DNA of 64,000 bases, taken from assembly GCA_035610835.1 (NCBI GenBank), contig CM069446.1:1875001-1939000 (forward strand), given 5' to 3'. This document shows, piece by piece, positions 56,683 through 64,000 of this stretch (within the stretch, counting starts at the first letter, position 1; every line of letters starts with the position of its first letter). The DNA comes from Ophiura sarsii (lineage: Eukaryota > Echinodermata > Ophiuroidea > Amphilepidida > Ophiuridae). Both the position numbers and the translations under genes were made by a program. Under the pieces are notes generated by a model that saw nothing but the letters and a program-made list of their open reading frames with translations, had not been told where the DNA came from and did not search any database.

Positions 56683-56698
56683 GGCGGGAATGAATTGG
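56683..56698 (-). promoter_or_regulatory. E2F-like site and CCAAT upstream of ORF1 (right)
   Basis: TTCCCGCC and CCAAT on the minus strand, duplicate of 51327-51342. Further up, TCTCGCCAAATCTCGCCAAA (about 56785-56805) gives two weaker E2F-like cores. Confidence 0.45.
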
Positions 56699-57414
56699 TA
56701 GTATGATTATGGGGGTTTCTTATGCAGTTATTGCGGACGTGCGAGAAATAGGTTATGTCTGTAACTTTCTCGGTGGTAGAGTTTGGCGAGATTTGGCGAG
56801 ATTCGCCGTTGGGAAAATTTTATCGTAGAGATGCACTCGGACGTCGGTGAAAATGAATATTATCGTCCATTTTGTATTTGGTGGCGGATGTGGGATCGGG
56901 TTTTCTTTGGATATGGATAATGTGTTATATTTGGAGGGATTTGAGGGTGGAAATAGGTGTTATTATGTGGAGTATTTGTTTATTCCGTCGTATGTGAACG
57001 GGGGTATATACTTATATTTTAGAGATCTTCATGTCAAGTTCTCTGTTTAAAATAGGTATGGGTTGAGGGATAGTTATATTTGAATAGGGGTTTTAGGTAC
57101 AGGGGATATGTATTATAAGGATGTTATTATGTGGAACTGAGTGGGGGTGATGCTATCTTTGATGGGAAACAAACCAATTAAAGTATTGTATAGAGGGGTG
57201 GGTAGGGTGGAATTATTATATTCCATAGGAGGGTAAGAACAGTCTATAAAGTATTAAGTATTTAATATTTATAGGGGGAGATGTAAAATATATAAAATTT
57301 TACATGTGTGTCATAATTAAGGATAGATGAAGAAAATGAGGGTAAGTTGAGGGGTGTTAAAATATTAAATTATTAACGTATATGTAGGTTACTAGGTGTT
57401 AGAGCTGTGAGCTA

Positions 57415-57457
57415 GCGAGACTAGTTTCTGGGTCGCTCAAACCCGTCTTCAGTCGCC
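57415..57457 (-). ncRNA. Hammerhead ribozyme, type I-like (right)
   Basis: Exact duplicate of 52059-52101 (offset 5356). It marks the 5' side of the RNA unit that contains ORF1 and the RT. Confidence 0.75.
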
Positions 57458-57642
57458 TTGTAGAAAATAAAATAAGTTAATTAAACTTTTGAGTTGCTCT
57501 GGGTGGGTGGTACTTGGGAGTATATATATATTCATTCTATGCGTACACTTATTATTGTATGAAATAAGTTGTGTCGTTATGAATGAGATCGGTGAAGTTA
57601 TGGGTCGTTCTTAAATAATGTTCAAGTGGAGTTATGGTGGCT

Positions 57643-58880
57643 TTTTTAAAAAGTGGGGTGACGGGGATGAGACGCAACCTGAAATCTAATATCCAGAATC
57701 CATGAGATACTAAGAGATATTACTATAAAACAACAATCAGTTGTTGAAGGATATCAAAGTGTCATGGACGGGAGCCACTAACAACTATCAATATTGTTAA
57801 GTTATAAAAGTATAAGTCATGCTGGGGTTGTGTAAGGGACTACAAGGAATGGGTGTGTGTGTGTGGGGGGGGGGGGGGGGGGGGCGGGAGAAGATGTATT
57901 TACAACTTGACAAATGTTTGTTTATTCCGTATTATAGAACAAACGGGATATGTTTAAAAAGTGGGGTGACGGGGATGAGACGCAGAATGTGTGTGGGGGG
58001 GGGGGGGGCGGGAGCGGGAAAAGATATATTGTAAATATGACAAATGTTGGTTTATTCCGTATTATAGAACAAACGGGATATATTTAAAAAGAGGGGTGAC
58101 GGGGATGAGACGTATCATGTGGGGGTGGGAGGGGTGGGGCGGGAGAAGATGTATTTTAAATTTGACAAACGTTTGTTTATTCCGTATTATAGAACAAACG
58201 GGATATTTTAAAAAGTGGGTGATGGGGATGAGACGCAGAATGTGGTGGGGGGGGGGGGGGGGCGGGAAAGATATATTGTATATATGACAAATGTTGGTTT
58301 ATTCCGTATTATAGAACAAACGTGATATATTTAAAAAGAGGGGTGACGTGTATGAGACGTAGCTTGTGGGGGGGGGGGGGGAAAGAAAATATATTTTTAA
58401 CAAGACAAATGTTAGTTTATTCCGTATTATAGAACAAACGGGATATATTTAAAATGAAGGGTGACTTGTACCAGGTGCTCGTGATTTGTGAAAGTAAGGT
58501 TTATTCCGTATCGGAATTATAAGGGGTACCAGGCGCTCGTGATTTGTAAAAGTTAGGTTTATTCCGTATCGGAATTATAAGGAGGGTGGGGGGGGGGGGG
58601 GGGTTGACGGAGATGAGATGTAACCTGAGATCTAATATGAGGAATTTATCCTGGGGTAATAAAGAGATATTTCTAACACAACAATTAGTTGTTGAAAGAA
58701 GTAAATGTATTTATTTTACAGGGAGTAAATTTTACAACTATGAACATTTGTTCAGTTATAAGAGTGTATTAATATAAAATGTCATGTTGGGTTTGAGTAA
58801 GGGACAAAAAGGACGGGTATAGGTGGTCGGGTGATTTGTGAAAGTTTGGTTTATTCCGTATCGGAATAATAGTTGGAGAT
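57643..58880 (-). repeat. Array of PLE 3'-end fragments with G tracts
   Basis: The PLE left-terminal text AAAAAGTGGGGTGACGGGGA/TGAGACG returns at about 57649, 57957, 58086, 58211 and 58332, and diverged near 58604. It alternates with a G tract of up to about 20 (57867, 57996, 58240, 58367, 58587), GGGAGAAGATRTAT and GTTTATTCCGTATTATAGAA/CAAACGGGATAT. The unit is about 125 bp. A second short repeat (GCGCTCGTGATTTGT...TATTCCGTATCGGAATTATA) follows at about 58475-58580 and 58830. Glycine-rich frames are artefacts. Confidence 0.85.
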
Positions 58881-59072
58881 GGTAAAAGTGATATTATCAC
58901 TCCTAGAAAATGGACAAAATCAACCAATTGATATAAAAATATAAGGTGAACAGCTTCAACAGATTAGATATCTGTTAATAGTAAGAATGGGAAGTAGCTG
59001 GTAGTAAATCGAACAAACTGTAATTGGACTGCTCTTCAAGATAATAACATCTTTAAAAGCAAAGAAGTAGCC

Positions 59073-59121
59073 GGCAATATATGCATATTTCGGGAGCGGC
59101 CAAACTCCCTCATCAGTTGCC
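59073..59121 (-). ncRNA. Hammerhead ribozyme, canonical core
   Basis: On the minus strand: CTGGCAA, CTGATGA, stem II GGGAG/CTCCC with loop TTTGGCCG, GAAA, TATGCATA, TA, TTGCCGG. Stem I CTGGCAA/TTGCCGG has seven pairs with one G-U. All core positions are canonical. Helix III is the palindrome TATGCATA (tiny hairpin or dimer). Cleavage is predicted after ATA. No RT was found next to it, so it marks a separate, diverged PLE end or a retrozyme-like element. Confidence 0.85.
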
Positions 59122-59412
59122 AGGGACCATGCCTAGTGATTCGGTATTATTATACTCAAATCTAAGGCGAGGTTAACGTGCTTTCGCTTGGTATATTAAC
59201 CCGTGTTATGTATGACAGTTGTATTTACATAGTCATATCTACATAGACCGAAACATGCCGCGTGGAACCAGTATTCGGTTGTGAAGCCTTTCCACGGTTG
59301 CATTTGGAATGTAGGTCTAATGCATTTGGGGAGCCATTCTAGATAGAGAATATGGCAGCATATCGACTTTGGATAATTGTGTCGGGTTATGCTCAGTGTA
59401 GGTCAATCTACT

Positions 59413-59460
59413 ATATAAAGTCGGGGTGTCAATTCCCCTCATCAGCTAGACCTTCAGCGA
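59413..59460 (-). ncRNA. Degenerate hammerhead-like remnant
   Basis: Minus strand AGGTCTAG, CTGATGA, GGGG/CCCC stem II, but GACT where GAAA is required. Flanking AGGTCTA/TTGACCT can pair with one mismatch. It is probably inactive and related to the ribozyme 340 bp away. Confidence 0.45.
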
Positions 59461-59689
59461 TATGTTAGTAACAACATATCTCGGGTCGTGTATACAAGTT
59501 ACTAATACGTAACTATATCGTTGGAGGGGATGCTGTTCAGGATAGAAATCATATAACACTCCAGTCTAAGGATTCGACTACAACATTACAGGCAAATCAT
59601 GCCTACTACGTGTATACTCAATCCTGACTGTACTGTGGTCTGCGGAAAGGCATGATATTGAAAATGGGAAACTTTTAACGGATATCTAA

Positions 59690-60135
59690 ACGTTTTTTCT
59701 TTTCAGAAAAGTTTCAATTTTTTAAAACGTCTAGTTGTGTGGGGGTGTCATGTTATGCAAACAAAATTGTATAAGATTGTGAAAATTGCCACTGTTTCTG
59801 AGATAATCGTTTTGGAAAAATGAGACAGTTTTTGGAAAAGTAAACATGATACTGAACAGGAGAAAGTTTTTGTGAGAAGCCAAGCATTTTTTTTCACAAG
59901 TTTGTAAATTTCTCAAAACGATTAATCCTGTGCGGAGTTATGCAAACAAACTTGGTCTAAGTGGTATGGACCAAGTGCCACTTTTTCTGAAAACATCATT
60001 TTGTGGAAATGTGACTGTTTTGAGAAAAGTAAACATGATATCGAAAATGTAAAACTTTCAATTGGTAGCAAAGCGTTTTCTCTTTTCATAATCGTTTCAA
60101 CTTTTCGAAACGTCTAATTGTGTGTGAAGTTATGT
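59690..60135. repeat. Degenerate repeat, about 200-bp unit
   Basis: The sequence TTTTCAAAACGNCTAATTGTGT/GNNGTTATGCAAACAAA and GAAAAGTAAACATGATA recur two to three times in the same order. It is non-coding. Confidence 0.6.
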
Positions 60136-60183
60136 AAACAAAAGTAATCTAATTTTAGGGGGGACTTACTTTTTTGACCCCTT

Positions 60184-60395
60184 TATATAAAGGTGCGTGA
60201 TCCAGTTACCGTTGAGTTACATAATCATGATAATTACTTCGATGGTGAATAGAGTCGGTTATAAGATGAGCATTCTAAAATATTTCAGGTCAAGAAAAGA
60301 TAATTTTGCTTTGCCGTGGACGGTCTCATCTCATTCACCATATCTGTTCATTGACATGTATTAGGTGTTCAATTGCTACTTTTGGGCTGTTACAG
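60184..60395 (+). promoter_or_regulatory. Candidate TATA promoter and 5' UTR exon
   Basis: TATATAAA (60184-60191) in CCCTTTATATAAAGG is followed after about 200 nt by a strong donor (GTTACAG|GTAAGTTGA). It could be the non-coding first exon of the gene whose coding begins at 63849. The link is inferred from strand and splice-site order only. Confidence 0.35.
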
Positions 60396-61480
60396 GTAAG
60401 TTGACTTTCATTTGCAAACATGTTTGCACAGTTTACAAATCTGAATTTAGCATAGATTTTGTAAATCCACTGAAATCAATCTTTTTTGACTACCCTTAAA
60501 GCGCCCCGATTTGTAGAATATTGTGGTTATAATGTGCGTCATTCAATACGTTGGCGGGGACGTTTGTAATTCGATGTATTTAGGAAGTATTGAATTGTAA
60601 ATGAAGCAAATTAACTTTAGTTCAAGATTGTGTCACGTTTCCTGCTTAGTCAAATACAAGTAGGAATCCCGGGGGTGCCACGGGGTACCACTATGCGAGA
60701 AATGTATTCTTTTGTACACAAACAGGCAAAAGTAAAACAAAATATAAATATGGGAGAGAACAACCCGACGACCTCCTTTTCCGTAACGCCAATAAAAACA
60801 ATTGAATTCATACTAAGCCCGGTACTAAGCTAAGGGTACTAATTTTCCTTGACAAAACCTGTCAAACAAGAGCGCCCTGTCCCCGTCCCCGAGTGTCTAA
60901 GTCATCAGGATACATGTTTGATCCAACTGAGTTGTTTTACATGGTTTGAACATACCCTTAACTTTAGCATGTTTATGTCTAATTACGAATTGTGATTATT
61001 TAATTATCAACTACTGCAAACATTATGCGCAGGATTTGCATGTTAGACTTGTTCGTCATTGAGTCATCAAAAAATAGTTCTTCCGGGACTATTTCTTGTT
61101 GATCGCATATTCTGTTATTCATAACTCATTCATAGTTGATCAAGGTGACATTTTGCTGAAGGGGTTTAGTCAGTGACGCCGAGTTGAAGTAAGCTGGATG
61201 AATGTTGAGGATAATATGGAATAACGTCCTAGACCCTGGATATATTATAAGGTAAGTGCGGGATCAGAGAATGGGAGATCGTGCTTGAAGGGGTGAGGGA
61301 AGGGGGTGAGTGAGGTGAAGCTAGCTGGCCACACGACCGGCCGTTATGTCATAAATTGAAAGGGGCAAATGATCAGGGAATTGGCAGTAATAGGGCGCAA
61401 GCGACCCTTATGACTAGCGAGTTTGACCCGTATACAATATGGTACAGGTCTTAATAGTATGCTTTTAGTCTCATCGCCAA
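60396..61480. other. No gene recognised
   Basis: AT-rich DNA. The plus frame at 60630-60833 shows no domain. Confidence 0.4.
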
Positions 61481-63480
61481 TGTGTGACTAGTATGGCAAT
61501 AACGTTTTCGGGAAGAGAAAGGAAGGAATGGTTGTGTATATTTAAGCCCAGTTACAATGGTATAGGTCTTACTCTACCGGCTTTAAGTCTCATCGCCAAT
61601 GTGTGAAGTAGGCCTATGGCACTAACTTTTTGGGGAAGGTGGTGAGAGGAATGGTTGTTAAGCCTCGGGATTAGTTCACCCATTGATATGTGAGAAGTGT
61701 GGCAATAACGTTTTCGGGAAGGGAAAGAGAGGAATGGTTGTGTATAAGCTACGGGATTAGTTACACCCATTAGGGCCTACTACGAGGGTCATTCAGTAAG
61801 TTATGAAAGTGATCATGGTATGGGATGCATGAGTGGGTTCTATTGAGGGATAGTGTGATCAATACAATGAACCTTTGTCTTTCAAACAATACAGTTTTGG
61901 ATTTCTAAGTGTGAACTATGACGTCATAGCATTGTCTCAAAGTAAGTATACTTGGGACACTGCTAAATCAGTTATTTGGCGGGAAATTTGAATTGTTTGT
62001 ATGAAACATGTGGTAAGAAGATTGCATAACATGACACCAGAAGCAGGTAAATACAATTTTTTCCCCTCGTAAGTATGATAAAAACACAATAACTTTAATC
62101 CCTGTGTAATTTGATATATGTAGTTTAAGAGGAAAAAGTAAGGAGAGACAATTGAATAAAAAGTATACAAATATCAGTATTTCATATAGGCCTAGCCAAT
62201 TTCATTGAAAAATGCCCAGTCAGTGAATCACTAATATTGCGGAAAAATCAAACAATTTAGGAAAAATCCAAGCAATTAACCAGTATGATAGCTAACTAAT
62301 TACCTGAACTTATTCGCATGAAACCTGCAGAAAATATGCGCATGCGCAGACGGCAGATGATTTTGAACAGGGCCAAAAATGGCTAAAATCATGAAATTCA
62401 CCAGATAAAAGCTTACTGTGCCTTCAAATTCTAATCAGAAATAATGAAAAATGCTTAAATTAATGTGTATAAATGTTGTGATAGTCAAAATGAAGATATA
62501 CATGAATGTATCAATCAAAGATGTCTGCCACAACCTCTCTTATTACTGTTATCTTTAGAGCTACTAGATATGTATTGTTAAAGTAATTGTCACACAATTT
62601 CAATAGTTTAAGGACATTTTATGAACAGCTCCTCTTGAAATCCTCACTATTATTGCTTTACATCCCACAACAATTTACTAAATTATAATCTCTCCATTGT
62701 TCTTTATCCTTTGTTGTTTTCTAAGGTATATTATTGCGGATTTTGCTAAATAAAAGCGTATTTGAGATGGTCCCTTCTTGTTTGTATTAAGGAATTCCGA
62801 TCTGAAAAAGAGTGTCAAACAGAGATAAATGTGTGTTCTAACTATGTGCCAGGTGTCATCTTTTTTATGCTTGCATTGCCGAGATATAGGCCTACGCAAA
62901 TGTATCAATCAACCCATATTCAACATATTACATATTCAGCCAAATAATTGACAGATTTCAGTCAGTGTCTGAAACCTATTGTGTGTATGTTAATGACGTT
63001 ACATAACCAAAAGTATCTAATATTAATAATCCCAAAGTGTATTGTTTGAAAGACAAAGGTTCATACTTTGTATTAATCATATTATCCCTCAATAGAATCA
63101 CTCATGCATCCCATATTATGATCACTTTCATTATTTATTGAACGACCCTCGTATGTGTGAAGTATAATGGCAATAACGTTTTCGGGAAGGGGAAGAGAGG
63201 AATGGTTGTGTATAAGCCTCGGGATTAGTTATGCCTGTTGCTATGTGTGAAGTGTGGAAATTACGTTTTCGGGAAGAGAAAGAGAGGAAGTGGTGTGTAT
63301 AAGCCTCGGGATTAGTTACACTCACTGATATGTGTGAAGTATGGCAATCATTTTCGGGGAAAAGGGAAAGAGAGGCATGGTTGTGTATAAGCCTCGGGAT
63401 GTGTTATACCCATTGCTATGTGTAAAGTATGTCAATAACTTTTTTGGGAAGGGAAAGAGAGGAATGGTTGTGTATAAGCT
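61440..63480 (-). repeat. Minisatellite (about 88-bp unit), split
   Basis: AACGTTTTCGGGAAGGGAAA followed by GAGAGGAATGGTTGTGTATA and AGCCTCGGGATTAGTTA recurs about three times before 61780 and four to five times after 63152. The two halves are one array split by the mariner-like insertion. Confidence 0.85.
61783..63151. mobile_element. Mariner-like non-autonomous element, 1.37 kb
   Basis: Inverted ends of about 115 bp start CGAGGGTCATTCAGTAAGTT, with TA outside each (61781-61782, 63152-63153). CGAGGGTCATTCAATAA-type termini are typical of mariner elements. The interior has no transposase frame. A single GCGGGAAA is at about 61979. Confidence 0.8.
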
Positions 63481-63738
63481 ATGAGGAGTGAGGTATAGTG
63501 TTTACAAGGCTCACCATAAAGGAGTAAAGGATGAATAAAGACTTGAAATTTCACTAAATCTGTAAATCGAAGTGAATTTAATATTTCTTATACTATTTTA
63601 AGAGCAGGCGAACCCTGTGGCATTTTCAGAGAGTACATTTCACAATTTTTTAATATTTGAAAATATGAATATATACCTTCTGCAATCATTTAACAAATCT
63701 GAATGACTGTTTTAACCGATTTTTCTCATCCCTTCAGG

Positions 63739-64000
63739 CAAACAAGACCGTAATACGAAAACCATATTGGACACGACAAGAACAAGAGCAAGACCATATT
63801 GGACACCCAGCTTTTTGTTTTGATTTCGTTAACACACACACCATCAGTATGCAGTCACAACTCTACAGTCCGCTATTGTTTATGACACTCATCAACATCA
63901 TCTTAGGATGCAGCGAACCCATAGGCTGGGTATCCCAAACCCTGGCTGGCCGTGCCAATGAAGCATTGCAGATTATTTACGGTAGCGTAGTCGGTGTCCA
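63739..64000 (+). CDS. 5' end of a secreted or membrane protein gene
   Basis: A pyrimidine-rich acceptor (TTTTTCTCATCCCTTCAG) ends at 63738. ATG at 63849 opens MQSQLYSPLLFMTLINIILG then CSEPIGWVSQTLAGRANEAL and continues to the window end without a stop (50 codons). The first about 20 residues form a signal peptide with a hydrophobic core and a Cys just after it. The family is not recognised from this fragment. It could be a secreted, GPI-anchored or type I membrane protein. Confidence 0.5.

Larger units (their letters stand above)
49832..57642 (-). mobile_element. Penelope-like element, 1.46 tandem copies
   Basis: Positions 49832-52286 recur at 55188-57642 (offset 5356). In transcription order the array reads: truncated copy (hammerhead, ORF1, two stem-loops), then a full unit (CCAAT promoter, two variant stem-loops, RT, stem-loop, hammerhead, ORF1, two stem-loops). 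This head-to-tail layout with pseudo-LTRs is typical of PLEs. The two repeats differ by only about one base seen (50009/55365), so insertion or duplication is very recent. The left end reads AGTTAAAAAGTGGGGTGACG. Confidence 0.9.
55188..57642 (-). repeat. PLE pseudo-LTR, right copy (2455 bp)
   Basis: Near-identical to 49832-52286. It is truncated at its 5' side (57642), four bases inside the stem-loop that follows the RT ORF in the other copy. Confidence 0.92.

Noticed and set aside
57819..58287. Glycine-rich open frames
   Set aside because: They come from translating G tracts in a 125-bp repeat array.

Overview
The window is animal nuclear DNA: an intron-rich gene embedded in AT-rich sequence crowded with transposons. 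Phased splice sites, tRNA-derived SINEs, CR1/L2-like LINE tails, a piggyBac transposase, a Penelope-like retroelement and abundant short inverted-repeat (MITE-like) elements point to a marine invertebrate. A deuterostome is my guess; the species cannot be named from the sequence alone.

Host genes. One gene is certain: BCKDHB, the E1-beta subunit of the mitochondrial branched-chain 2-oxoacid dehydrogenase. It lies on the minus strand from its start codon at 46913 to beyond the left part of the window. Eight coding exons were placed by hand (46913-46757, 41534-41457, 29862-29794, 28940-28807, 27524-27369, 25247-25139, 22550-22488, 6180-6035). They sum to 912 nt, or 304 codons, with consistent phases. 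The last roughly 75 codons were not found and should lie to the left. Introns 2 (11.6 kb) and 7 (16.3 kb) are swollen by mobile DNA. A short candidate first exon (49273-49216) lies upstream on the same strand. At the right edge a plus-strand gene of unknown identity begins with a signal peptide (63849).

Layout. 1-6 kb: MITEs and inverted SINEs. 6-10 kb: BCKDHB exon 8, a TA-flanked MITE and a 205-bp minisatellite. 10-16.5 kb: nested MITEs and LINE tails. 16.6-19 kb: a 987-bp tandem array. 22-30 kb: BCKDHB exons 7 to 3 with small MITEs between them. 30.6-40.2 kb: a probable giant element holding a broken piggyBac transposase, a LINE inserted in a 315-bp repeat and matching subterminal repeats at both ends. 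41-47 kb: BCKDHB exons 2 and 1 around a 2.96-kb TA-flanked transposon. 49.8-57.6 kb: a Penelope-like element (PLE) in partial tandem. 57.6-59.7 kb: PLE debris, a G-tract array and a further hammerhead ribozyme. 60-64 kb: a candidate promoter, an 88-bp minisatellite split by a mariner-like element, and the edge gene.

Most interesting signal. In the PLE both the gag-like ORF1 and the reverse transcriptase ORF2 are followed within about 25-70 nt by perfect replication-dependent histone mRNA 3' stem-loops (GGCTCTTTTCAGAGCC + ACC). There are five canonical copies plus two UYUN-loop variants, and some have purine-rich U7-type elements downstream. The PLE also carries hammerhead ribozymes, three CCAAT boxes at exact 25-bp spacing and an E2F-like site. 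Independently, the piggyBac gene has seven exact E2F consensus sites (GCGGGAAA) upstream of its TATA box. Together these suggest that two unrelated transposons here have acquired S-phase expression signals.
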